A stretch of 13,332 nucleotides of DNA, from assembly GCA_900550355.1 (NCBI GenBank), contig URRT01000040.1:1-13332 (forward strand), in the 5' to 3' direction. Numbering within the stretch: position 1 is the first letter of the stretch; the number at the start of each line of letters is the position of its first letter. The position numbers and the translations under genes are program-made. Under the pieces are notes generated by a model. The model was not told where the DNA came from, ran no database searches, and worked only from the letters and a program-made list of their open reading frames with translations. Origin of the DNA: an uncultured Collinsella sp. (lineage in GTDB: Bacteria > Actinomycetota > Coriobacteriia > Coriobacteriales > Coriobacteriaceae). Of this stretch, positions 1-6,724 are shown one piece after another.

Positions 1-16
1 TAGCCTCTCTTCATGA

Positions 17-48
17 GCCCCGCAGTCCGCTCCGACTGCGGGGCTTTT
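17..48 (+). terminator. Intrinsic terminator of a gene left of the window
   Basis: An 11-bp perfect GC-rich stem (17-27 with 34-44) closes a 6-base loop and is followed by TTTT. The T-tract is on the plus strand, so it should end a plus-strand transcript entering from the left. The minus strand after the hairpin has no T-run, so it is unlikely to end the peptidase gene transcribed towards it. Confidence 0.85.
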
Positions 49-60
49 GCTATTCACCTA

Positions 61-138
61 GTCATTAGGGACGTTCTTAAACGACTGGTCAAACAAGAGC
101 GTTCCTAATGACCACTCATTTAAGTCTGTCCCCAATGA
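61..138. repeat. Inverted-repeat element, possibly REP/RAYT-like
   Basis: Three copies of one motif lie here. The copy at 61-76 (GTCATTAGGGACGTTC) is repeated inverted at 97-112 with 14 of 16 positions matching. A more degenerate inverted copy ends at 138, so that 62-85 matches the complement of 115-138 at 18 of 24 positions. The core is TCATTRGGGAC followed by CTTAAA. GGGGACAGACTTAAA-type motifs recur near REP-associated tyrosine transposases in many bacteria; assigning this element to that class is from memory and is an inference. It abuts the stop codon of the peptidase gene and could also form its 3' RNA structure. Confidence 0.55.
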
Positions 139-1140
139 TTAGTAGTAGGCCCACATGGCTTCGACTTCGTTGAGGACCTCTACGACGCCCCAGCGGCGGG
201 CGCTGCGGCTGGCCGAGTTGGGGTCGTAGACGCCAATCTGGTTGGCATCGTCGATGCCGTAGAGCACGATGTAGTGGCCTACGTTGGTAAATGTACCGGG
301 GCGCACTGCGGCGATGATGGGCGTACCTGAGCGAAGTGCTTGGGTAATCGATTCGCGATCGTTATAGAGCTGTGTTCCGTTGAGCCCCAGCTGCCACGCA
401 CCGCCTGTCATAAACGACCACTCGGTGGCACCAGTGGGGGCGTAGTTGCCGGCTTCGGCCAGTGCGCATATATCGACCGGCGTCTTATCGGTGTGGCCGG
501 TCTTAAAGATATAGACCATGGTGAGGCAGGTGGGACCGCAAGCGTTTTCGCGAATAGTGCCGCCGGCATAGGGCAGCTCCGACCATGCGGGGTCAATTTG
601 GTAGATGTGGGGCATGGTGCCGGCCTGCCATTGCGAGCGTGGGGTCGAGAACGCAAAGGAGTAACCGGGTGCGACGGGAGCTTTAAGCAGCTTGTCCTCG
701 GCAGCGGGCTCAAGACCGGCTGATCCGTGGGAGATACAGGATCCCAAAAACACAAAGACGAGGCAGGCGGCGATGGAGCAAAGCGCAAGGCGTAGGCGGC
801 GGGCCGGAAGCGCGTGGCTTGTGGTGTGCGACGCGGGGTGAGGGGCGGAATTGCCGCGATCGCGTTGAGGTCGCGAAAAGGAGCGCTTGACGTAGTAGTC
901 GGTCTTATGCCGATCGTAGCGGCGTGGCTGCGATGTGTCGGTCTGGCGTTGGCGTGTGCTCGTACTCACGCGGTCTGACTGCTGCACGGTACGGCTTTGT
1001 TGCCGCGAAGAAGCCCCGAGCTGCTCTTGGGGGCGCTGCGGGTTGTCGTTGTCGGAGGTGCTTCCGGGCGTTGGCATGGTGCGGCCGGCAAGGCGCACGC
1101 TTTGTGGCCGTTGGTCGCCGTCATTGTATCCGTATGCCAT
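139..1140 (-). CDS. Membrane-anchored C39-like (papain-fold) cysteine peptidase
   Basis: A 333-residue protein of the Peptidase_C39_2 type. The catalytic domain occupies roughly residues 185-333. The cysteine is C201 in ENACGPTC, the histidine H289 in GHYIVLYG, and the probable third residue D306 in VYDPN. One hydrophobic segment (about 115-136) follows a polar tail of about 110 residues rich in Q, R, S and T that looks disordered. The expected topology is tail inside, peptidase domain outside. An LGSC stretch at the end of the helix resembles a lipobox, but the long tail argues against a normal lipoprotein signal. I chose the ATG at 1140 because AAGGTG lies 5 bases upstream; a GTG at 1149, preceded by GAGG, would add three residues. 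The gene stands alone and is divergent from the permease operon. The substrate cannot be read from the sequence; a cell-wall or peptide substrate is a guess. Confidence 0.85.
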   Translation of the reverse strand: MAYGYNDGDQRPQSVRLAGRTMPTPGSTSDNDNPQRPQEQLGASSRQQSRTVQQSDRVSTSTRQRQTDTSQPRRYDRHKTDYYVKRSFSRPQRDRGNSAPHPASHTTSHALPARRLRLALCSIAACLVFVFLGSCISHGSAGLEPAAEDKLLKAPVAPGYSFAFSTPRSQWQAGTMPHIYQIDPAWSELPYAGGTIRENACGPTCLTMVYIFKTGHTDKTPVDICALAEAGNYAPTGATEWSFMTGGAWQLGLNGTQLYNDRESITQALRSGTPIIAAVRPGTFTNVGHYIVLYGIDDANQIGVYDPNSASRSARRWGVVEVLNEVEAMWAYY

Positions 1141-1341
1141 TCGAATCACCTTGCCTCATGTGTAACTTGTCTATCCTACATAAAAAGATGCACGACACAT
1201 GGGTATGTGCGCCAAAAGCCTGACAAATGGTATGAACGTTGCCGCGCCGCGCGCCAAGCGTCACGGCAACAGGTCTTCAAAAGCAGACAAGATGAAAGCG
1301 TCCAAGACGAATGACGTCTCCCGCCGTTCGTCCCAAAAACG

Positions 1342-1398
1342 GCGCCGCTCGTTTTGCAGTTCTGCCTTCGGTCGAGCTGCGAGCGGCGCTGCTGCGCC
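1342..1398 (+). promoter_or_regulatory. Overlapping alternative hairpins in the permease leader
   Basis: GCGCCGCTCG at 1342-1351 is perfectly complementary to 1380-1389, a 10-bp stem around a 28-base loop. The 3' arm is also needed for a second hairpin, GGCGC at 1385-1389 with GCGCC at 1394-1398 around a TGCT loop. The two folds exclude each other. No T-tract follows, so this is not an ordinary terminator. A regulatory role is inferred from geometry only. Confidence 0.4.
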
Positions 1399-1430
1399 AA
1401 GGCCGTATCTTAAAGCCATGGAATAAAAGC

Positions 1431-1474
1431 GCGCGGCAAAACGGACCGCGCAAGGGGTGACGCCAAGGGCGTCA
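1431..1474 (+). promoter_or_regulatory. Two small hairpins just upstream of the permease Shine-Dalgarno
   Basis: GCGCGG at 1431-1436 pairs with CCGCGC at 1446-1451 around a 9-base loop. TGACGCC at 1458-1464 then pairs perfectly with GGCGTCA at 1468-1474 around an AAG loop. The second hairpin ends 6 bases before the Shine-Dalgarno at 1481, so it could affect ribosome access or mRNA stability. This is seen in sequence only. Confidence 0.45.
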
Positions 1475-1494
1475 AACAGGAAAGGAGGGGAACA

Positions 1495-2946
1495 ATGGCG
1501 GACAAGAACGCAGAAGTTGCAGTCGAGGATAACGGCGGCATGAAGAAAACGCTTTCGCTCTGGAACTTCTTCACCATCGGCTTCGGTGCCATCATCGGTA
1601 CCGGTTGGGTTCTGCAGGTCGGCGACTGGATGGTCGTGGGCGGCGGTCCCGTTCCCGCTATGATTGCATTCCTCTTGGGTGCAATCTTCCTCGTGCCCGT
1701 CGGAGCTGTTTTCGGTGAGCTCACGGCTGCTATCCCCATCTCGGGCGGCATCGTCGAGTATGTCGATCGTAGCTTTGGCCGTACGCTGAGCTACATCACC
1801 GGATGGCTTTTGGCCCTGGGCAACGGCATCCTGTGCCCGTGGGAGGCCATCGCCATCTCGACCCTCGTGTCCGAGATGTTCGGCAGCCTGCCCGGCCTTG
1901 AATGGCTGCGCGCCGTCAAGCTCTACACCATCCTGGGGGCCGACGTCTACCTGTTCCCGACGCTGATCGCGCTCGGCTTTGCAGTCTACGTCATCTTCCT
2001 CAACTTCCGCGGCGCCAGCTCGGCCGCCAAGCTCCAGGCCTTCCTGACCAAGGCTCTGCTCTGCGGCATGCTGCTCGCCATGGGCGTCTCGCTGTTCACC
2101 GGCTCGCCGGACAACGCCATGCCCGTGTTCTCCCAGGTCACCGGCGCTGGCGGCGGCAAGGCCGCTACCGAGAGCACCAGCCTGTTCGCCGGCATCGTGT
2201 CGGTCCTGGTTCTGACCCCGTTCTTCTACGCCGGTTTCGACACCATTCCCCAGCAGGCTGAGGAAGCAGCCGAGGGCCTCAACTGGAACAAGTTCGGCAA
2301 GATCATCTCCCTGGCCCTGCTGGCCGCCGGCGGTTTCTACATGGTCTGCATCTACTCGTTCGGTACCATCCTCGACTGGCATGAGTTCGTTAAGAGCCCG
2401 GTTCCCGCGCTTGCCTGCCTCAAGGGCATCAACATGCTCCTGTACCTGGCCATGCTCGTCATCGCCACGCTTGGACCCATGGGCCCGATGAACTCCTTCT
2501 ACGGCGCCACGAGCCGCATCATGCTCGCCATGGGCCGCAAGGGCCAGCTGCCCGAGCAGTTCGCCGAGGTCGACCCCAAGTCCGGCGCTCCCAAGCTTGC
2601 CTGCGTCGTTCTGGGCGTCATCACCGTCGTCGGTCCGTTCCTGGGCAAGAACATGCTCATCCCTCTGACCAACGTGTCGGCTCTCGCCTTCATCTTCTCC
2701 TGCGGCATGGTCGCCCTCGCTTGCCTGCGCATGCGCTTCACCGAGCCCGACCTGCCTCGTCCCTACGAGGTGCCCGGCGGCAAGTTTGGCATCGGCCTCG
2801 CTATCGCTGCCTGCGCCATCATCATCGGCCTGCTCGTGATTCCGTTCTCTCCCGCCTCCCTCAACATGGTGGAGTGGAGCATCGTGATCGGCTGGTTGGC
2901 TATTGGCCTGGCCCTCATGGCTTTCACCAATTCCCGCAAAAAGTAA
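1495..2946 (+). CDS. APC-family amino acid/amine permease
   Basis: A 483-residue, strongly hydrophobic protein of normal length for an APC-superfamily transporter with about 12 membrane helices. The helix-1 substrate motif is GFGAIIGTG (about residues 29-37). The segment FFYAGFDTIPQQAEEA (243-258) matches the family's helix 6 and the acidic loop after it. In this family these parts bind the amino or carboxyl group of amino acids or amines and couple uptake to H+ or Na+. The start is secure: AAAGGAGG at 1481-1488 lies 6 bases before ATG. A later in-frame ATG at residue 16 has no such site. The downstream amidohydrolase, 131 bases away and sharing the same strongly C-ending codon use, probably acts on the imported compound. 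The substrate is unknown. Bias towards C-ending codons suggests high expression. Confidence 0.92.
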   Translation: MADKNAEVAVEDNGGMKKTLSLWNFFTIGFGAIIGTGWVLQVGDWMVVGGGPVPAMIAFLLGAIFLVPVGAVFGELTAAIPISGGIVEYVDRSFGRTLSYITGWLLALGNGILCPWEAIAISTLVSEMFGSLPGLEWLRAVKLYTILGADVYLFPTLIALGFAVYVIFLNFRGASSAAKLQAFLTKALLCGMLLAMGVSLFTGSPDNAMPVFSQVTGAGGGKAATESTSLFAGIVSVLVLTPFFYAGFDTIPQQAEEAAEGLNWNKFGKIISLALLAAGGFYMVCIYSFGTILDWHEFVKSPVPALACLKGINMLLYLAMLVIATLGPMGPMNSFYGATSRIMLAMGRKGQLPEQFAEVDPKSGAPKLACVVLGVITVVGPFLGKNMLIPLTNVSALAFIFSCGMVALACLRMRFTEPDLPRPYEVPGGKFGIGLAIAACAIIIGLLVIPFSPASLNMVEWSIVIGWLAIGLALMAFTNSRKK

Positions 2947-2966
2947 CGCCGAGCCGGGGCGGATCA

Positions 2967-2995
2967 GGTGCGCGGGACCCTCTCTTCCGCGCACC
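2967..2995 (+). promoter_or_regulatory. Hairpin after the permease stop codon
   Basis: GGTGCGCGG at 2967-2975 pairs perfectly with CCGCGCACC at 2987-2995 around an 11-base loop. No T-run follows, so it is not a standard terminator. It could stabilise or cleave the dicistronic mRNA, or cause partial termination, and so set the ratio of permease to amidohydrolase. Confidence 0.5.
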
Positions 2996-3009
2996 GAACC
3001 CGGCACCAC

Positions 3010-3067
3010 TTGGGTAGCTTTGTGAGGCCTTAACCCAACACGGCCTCGCCCACTATATGGATCCATA
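3010..3067 (+). promoter_or_regulatory. Interleaved stems and palindrome before the amidohydrolase start
   Basis: TTGGGT (3010-3015) can pair with ACCCAA (3033-3038). GTGAGGCC (3022-3029) can pair with 3042-3049 with one G-U. The arms interleave, giving either a pseudoknot or two competing hairpins. A 12-base perfect palindrome, TATGGATCCATA (3056-3067), then overlaps the first base of the Shine-Dalgarno AAGGAGG (3067-3073). The palindrome could be an operator or a short RNA stem controlling translation. Function is inferred. Confidence 0.35.
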
Positions 3068-3077
3068 AGGAGGAACC

Positions 3078-4355
3078 ATGTCCACTAAGTATGCAATCGT
3101 TGGCGGTAAGCTCATCGACGGTACCGGTGCCGAGCCGGTCGAGAACTCCCTCGTTCTCGTCGACGACAACGGCAAGATCGAGTACGCCGGCGCCATGCAG
3201 GACCTTCCCGAGGGCGTTGAGGTCATCGACGCCGCCGGCAAGACCGTCCTTCCCGGCCTGATCGACACCCACCTGCACTTCTCGGGCAACTTGACCGACG
3301 ATGACACCGACTGGGTCATGCAGCCGCTCCTCGAGAAGCAGGCCGTCGCCGTCAAGCAGGCCTACGACTGCCTCACCCACGGCCTCACCACCGTCTGCGA
3401 GATCGGCCGCTTTGGTATCCAGATCCGTGACTGCATCGACAAGGGCGTCTTCAAGGGCCCGCGCGTTCTGGCCACCGGCCTTGGCTTCTGCCGCGTTGCC
3501 GGCCACGGCGCCTCCCACCACTGCAGCCAAGAGCTCAACAAGGAATCGCACCCCTGGGGCGATCAGGTCGACGGTCCTTGGGATCTGCGCAAGGCCGTCC
3601 GTCGTCGCCTGCGCGAGAACCCCGATGCCATCAAGATCTGGGCTACCGGTGGCGGCATCTGGCGCTGGGATTCCGGTCGCGACCAGCACTACTGCTCCGA
3701 GGAGATCCAGGCCGTGGTCGAAGAGGCAAAGATGGTCGGCATCCCCGTGTGGAGCCACTGCTACAACAACCACGCCGCTGCCTACGACTCCGTCCGCTTT
3801 GGCTGCGAGCAGCTGATTCATGGCTTCGATATCGATGAGCGCACCATGGACCTCATGGCCGAGCAGGGCACCTTCTTCACTCCGACGATCGCCTTCCTGC
3901 CCACCTGGTACGCCACCTATCCGCCCGTCTACGTCCCCGAGCTGCACGACAAGTACGAGGGCACCCTGGTCGAGAAGGAGCTGCAGCGCAACTACGACTG
4001 CCTGCGCGAGGCCAAGAAGCGCGGCGTCGTCATGACGATCGGCTCCGACTCCTTCTCCTTCGTCACCCCGTACGGCACCTGCTCCATCGAGGAGATGTAC
4101 GAGTTCGTCGACAAGATCGGCTTCACCCCGGTCGAGACCATCACCTGTGCCACTCTCAACGGTGCCAAGATGTGCCACATCGAGGACGAGACCGGTTCCA
4201 TCGAGGCCGGCAAGTGCGCCGACCTGCTGGTCGTCAACGGTGACGTCGCCGCCGACATCCACGTGCTCAACACCGACAACATGGACGTCATCATGAAGGA
4301 CGGCTGGATTGTCGAGGGCGGCACCTTCGGCGAGGCAAACAAGTACAGCGCCTAA
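3078..4355 (+). CDS. Metal-dependent amidohydrolase (prolidase/imidazolonepropionase-like)
   Basis: A 425-residue cytoplasmic enzyme of the amidohydrolase superfamily with a full set of metal ligands: H65 and H67 in DTHLHF, probable carboxylated lysine K186 in AIKIWATGG, H227 in VWSHC, H248 in LIHGFD and D324 in IGSDSF. This pattern fits the binuclear branch that includes Xaa-Pro dipeptidases and related carboxypeptidase-like enzymes. The N- and C-terminal strands (1-60, 370-425) make the usual beta-sandwich, with the conserved EAGKCADLLVV near 376-386. It hydrolyses a C-N or similar bond in a small molecule; the substrate cannot be named. The start is secure: AAGGAGG ends 4 bases before ATG. 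It follows the permease in the same direction and ends at a terminator, so the two are probably one operon. Isoleucine codons are nearly all ATC, suggesting high expression. Confidence 0.9.
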   Translation: MSTKYAIVGGKLIDGTGAEPVENSLVLVDDNGKIEYAGAMQDLPEGVEVIDAAGKTVLPGLIDTHLHFSGNLTDDDTDWVMQPLLEKQAVAVKQAYDCLTHGLTTVCEIGRFGIQIRDCIDKGVFKGPRVLATGLGFCRVAGHGASHHCSQELNKESHPWGDQVDGPWDLRKAVRRRLRENPDAIKIWATGGGIWRWDSGRDQHYCSEEIQAVVEEAKMVGIPVWSHCYNNHAAAYDSVRFGCEQLIHGFDIDERTMDLMAEQGTFFTPTIAFLPTWYATYPPVYVPELHDKYEGTLVEKELQRNYDCLREAKKRGVVMTIGSDSFSFVTPYGTCSIEEMYEFVDKIGFTPVETITCATLNGAKMCHIEDETGSIEAGKCADLLVVNGDVAADIHVLNTDNMDVIMKDGWIVEGGTFGEANKYSA

Positions 4356-4400
4356 GCTACCGTTCATCGATGGCTTGATGTAAAACACAGTATTTGATTG

Positions 4401-4406
4401 CATAAT
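4401..4406 (+). promoter_or_regulatory. Possible -10 element (CATAAT) upstream of the terminator and first kinase
   Basis: CATAAT matches the -10 consensus at 5 of 6 positions. The nearest -35-like hexamer, TTGATG at 4375-4380, is 20 bases away, which is too far for a good sigma-70-type promoter. If used, the transcript would start at the base of the terminator hairpin that follows. Confidence 0.25.
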
Positions 4407-4413
4407 GCAATGG

Positions 4414-4440
4414 AGAGGGTCGCTTGCGGCCCTCTTTATT
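4414..4440 (+). terminator. Intrinsic terminator after the amidohydrolase
   Basis: AGAGGG at 4414-4419 pairs with CCCTCT at 4430-4435, extended inward by a G-U and two G-C pairs around a CTTG loop, and followed by TTATT. It ends the permease-amidohydrolase transcript. It lies only 33 bases before the start codon of the kinase, and any upstream start of that kinase would place the hairpin inside its coding region. Confidence 0.8.
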
Positions 4441-4473
4441 GCTATGGGGTGCGTCGGTAAGAAGGAGATGACG

Positions 4474-5859
4474 GTGGATCTCAATAGGCTGATTCTGGGC
4501 AAGAGCTACAACTCTACCAAGGTCTTTCGTACCGCTCAGCATGTGGTTCAAGCCATCTTGCTCGGTATTGTCGTTCCGCTGCTTATCCTGCTGCTCATCT
4601 GGGATCTAACCGATAATCCCAATCCCGTTCCGGCCGTTGTCGTCATTGCCGGCTTGGTCATGCTGTGCTTCTTCTTCTCGTACGTCTTTGTCGTTCCCGA
4701 CGACCTCACATCGAGCGCAACCGACCGCACGCTCGCTATCGCTTCAAAAATATTCGCCTACACGTCGCGCGGCCTTACGCCCGAAGCTGCCCTGGGCGCC
4801 TCTAAGATCATCCTGTCCGAAACTATCGCTTCTGCCATCTGCTTTACCGACGGCAAGCAGGTGTTGGCAAGCTGGGGCGAGGACTCGGCAAAATGCCCCG
4901 CGGGCACCCCGGTGGTACTGCGGACTACGCTCAACGTGATCAACAGCGGTGAGCAAAGCGTGTTCTCGCGCGATGCCTCGACCGAGACGGGTGGCTACTT
5001 TCCGCGCCTGCGCGCCGGTATTGTCGCACCGCTTACCGTGCGCGGGCATTGCGTGGGCACGCTCGAGCTGTATTATCCCCGTCTGAGCAGCATCGATATG
5101 CGCCAGACGGCGCTTGCCTCGGGCTTTGCCGACCTCATTTCCACGCAGCTTGCAAGCTTTGAGCTCGAGCGCCAGGACGAGCTTACGGCCCGCGTGGAGC
5201 TGCGCGCCTTGCAATCGCAGGTCGATCCTCATTTTCTATTCAATACCATCAGCACCATCGTGTCGCTCGTACGTACCGAGCCGGACAAGGCCAGGTCGCT
5301 GCTGATCGACTTTTCCAATTACTACCGTCAGACGCTTTCTGATTCCGATACGCTCACCACGCTCGAGCACGAGGTGGAACAGGGCACTCGCTATATCAAT
5401 CTTATGCAGGCTCGTTATGGCGACGGCCGTCTGCGCGTCTCGGTCGATATCGACTTTGAGGTGCGCGATTGCATGGTGCCGCCGTTTATCTTGCAGCCGT
5501 TGCTCGAAAACTGCATTAAGCACGCGCAGCGCGAGACCGAGCCGCTTTCTATTCATGTTAGGGCTTTCGAGACCGATGACGGTTTGGAGATCATCGTCGA
5601 GGACGACGGCATCGGTATGAGCGAAGAGGTCTGCGCACATCTGTTTGAGCAGCATCGCCTGGAGGAGCCCGAGAGCATTACCGCCGACGGCTCCGTCAAG
5701 CGAGGTTGCGGCCTGGCGCTCTTCAACGTGCTTCAGCGCATCCATTTCTTTTACGGAGAAGATTCCGGCATGCGCGTGAAGTCCCAGGAGGGCGTGGGAA
5801 CGCAGGTCATCGTCGAGCTGAACGGCGAGCCGCATGAGCCCGCGCCGTTGACGGCGTAG
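4474..5859 (+). CDS. LytS-type sensor histidine kinase (first copy)
   Basis: A 461-residue membrane sensor. Two membrane helices (about 24-44 and 53-75) are followed by a GAF-like region (about 85-225), a His_kinase domain with the phospho-acceptor H253 in DPHFLFNT, and an ATPase domain with N-box LLEN (N346), G1 box DDGIGM (about 378) and the glycine-rich GCGLALFN (about 411-418). It lacks the multi-helix 5TM region of classical LytS. I chose the GTG at 4474 because AAGGAG (4462-4467) lies 6 bases upstream. The reading frame is open back to an ATG at 4405, but that start would include the terminator and has no ribosome binding site. It should phosphorylate the regulator 38 bases downstream. 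The signal is unknown; the cytoplasmic GAF-like region may bind a small ligand. It is a clear paralog of the kinase at 10386. Confidence 0.9.
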   Translation: MDLNRLILGKSYNSTKVFRTAQHVVQAILLGIVVPLLILLLIWDLTDNPNPVPAVVVIAGLVMLCFFFSYVFVVPDDLTSSATDRTLAIASKIFAYTSRGLTPEAALGASKIILSETIASAICFTDGKQVLASWGEDSAKCPAGTPVVLRTTLNVINSGEQSVFSRDASTETGGYFPRLRAGIVAPLTVRGHCVGTLELYYPRLSSIDMRQTALASGFADLISTQLASFELERQDELTARVELRALQSQVDPHFLFNTISTIVSLVRTEPDKARSLLIDFSNYYRQTLSDSDTLTTLEHEVEQGTRYINLMQARYGDGRLRVSVDIDFEVRDCMVPPFILQPLLENCIKHAQRETEPLSIHVRAFETDDGLEIIVEDDGIGMSEEVCAHLFEQHRLEEPESITADGSVKRGCGLALFNVLQRIHFFYGEDSGMRVKSQEGVGTQVIVELNGEPHEPAPLTA

Positions 5860-5897
5860 CACGCGGTTGGATTGAGAGAAAAAGAGGGGAAGCACAT

Positions 5898-6632
5898 ATG
5901 TCCGAAGGTTGGAACATCTTGGTGGTTGATGACGAACCTCCCATTAGGGCTGAGCTACGCTATCTGTTGGAAAAGGATACGCGTGTGGGCCAGATTGCCG
6001 AGGCGGGCAATGTCACCGAAGCCGTGGAGTCGATTCTGTCGAACAAACCCGACGTGCTGTTTTTAGACATTACCATGCCCGGTCGCTCGGGAATTGAGCT
6101 TGCCGAGACGCTGCAGAACCTAAAGACGCCGCCGGTGGTTGTGTTTGTGACGGCGTTTGCCGAGTTTGCCGCCGATGCGTATAACCTCGATGCGGTCGAC
6201 TATGTCGTCAAGCCGGTCGAGGACGCACGCCTGTCAAAGGCACTCGACAAGATCGAGGCAGCCTTGGGTGCCCGTCGTGTTATCCATGCTCCGCGCCAGC
6301 CTTTGCGTCTGACGGTGGACCGCGGGGGCAAAAAGGTGTTCATTCCCGCCGCAGACGTCTGCTACTTTGAGGCGCGCGCCGATTTTTGCAACGCCATCTG
6401 CGCCGAGGGAACGTACCTGATCAATGAGTCGATCTCTTCGCTCGAGCGTCGCTTGGACTCCGAGGGCTTTATTCGCGTTCATCGCAGCTACCTGGTCAAT
6501 TTGGAAGACGTGCACAATGTTGAGATTGGCTCCACGGGGTTGATGGAGCTCAGGCTCGACCGCGTGAACTCGACGGTACCGGTGTCCCGTCGTCGTGCCG
6601 CCGAGGTCAAGTCGCACCTGGGGCTTGCGTAA
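5898..6632 (+). CDS. LytTR-family response regulator (first copy)
   Basis: A 244-residue regulator. The receiver domain (about 6-122) has the acidic pair D11-D12, phospho-acceptor D57 in LFLDITMP, T85 and K105. The LytTR DNA-binding domain (about 135-241) has the family signature FIRVHRSYLVN at 191-201. Proteins of this type bind pairs of short direct repeats upstream of target promoters. AGAGGGG at 5883-5889 precedes the ATG by 8 bases. It follows its kinase in the same direction with a 38-base gap and is surely co-transcribed. No clear terminator follows it. Its targets are unknown; the permease operon and the kinase's own leader are candidates because each has a LytTR-like half-site. Confidence 0.93.
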   Translation: MSEGWNILVVDDEPPIRAELRYLLEKDTRVGQIAEAGNVTEAVESILSNKPDVLFLDITMPGRSGIELAETLQNLKTPPVVVFVTAFAEFAADAYNLDAVDYVVKPVEDARLSKALDKIEAALGARRVIHAPRQPLRLTVDRGGKKVFIPAADVCYFEARADFCNAICAEGTYLINESISSLERRLDSEGFIRVHRSYLVNLEDVHNVEIGSTGLMELRLDRVNSTVPVSRRRAAEVKSHLGLA

Positions 6633-6664
6633 GAGGCTTGCGTGCCGTCGTTTACCATCGCAGG

Positions 6665-6692
6665 TTTGGCATGGGCGCGCGGTGGGCATAAT
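6665..6692 (+). promoter_or_regulatory. Candidate promoter of the phospholipase C-like gene
   Basis: CATAAT at 6687-6692 (5 of 6 to the -10 consensus) lies 16 bases after TTTGGC at 6665-6670, a moderate -35. Transcription would start near 6699, leaving room for the Shine-Dalgarno at 6714. The -10 sits in a GGG-CATAAT-GGG context resembling motifs before two later genes. Confidence 0.4.
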
Positions 6693-6724
6693 GGGTGGCA
6701 TCGAATGAAATCGAAAGGATCATT

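Larger units (their letters stand above)
1141..1494. other. Divergent intergenic region with structured leader of the permease gene
   Basis: This 354-base gap separates the minus-strand peptidase gene from the plus-strand permease gene and must hold both promoters. I found no convincing -35/-10 pair in either direction. The best minus-strand -10 candidate is TAGGAT (complement of 1173-1178), without a good -35. The half near the permease is rich in hairpins, listed separately. Small frames here lack a ribosome binding site and I do not call them genes. Confidence 0.6.

Noticed and set aside
139..1140. Bacteriocin-processing C39 transporter
   Set aside because: Only the peptidase-like domain is present. 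There is no ABC membrane or ATPase domain and no double-glycine leader gene nearby.
1261..3066. Open minus-strand frame of 601 codons across the permease gene
   Set aside because: It is antisense to a clear APC permease, very rich in D, E, G, H, Q and A, with no ribosome binding site or recognisable domain. Such frames arise from strongly C- or G-ending codons on the other strand.
4405..4473. Upstream ATG starts for the first kinase
   Set aside because: They would make the intrinsic terminator part of the coding region and have no Shine-Dalgarno at a good distance; GTG 4474 does.
3030..4502. Open minus-strand frame of 490 codons across the amidohydrolase gene
   Set aside because: It is antisense to a complete amidohydrolase and crosses its terminator. 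Its composition (V, D, G, A, L repeats) is that of an antisense shadow, not of a protein family.
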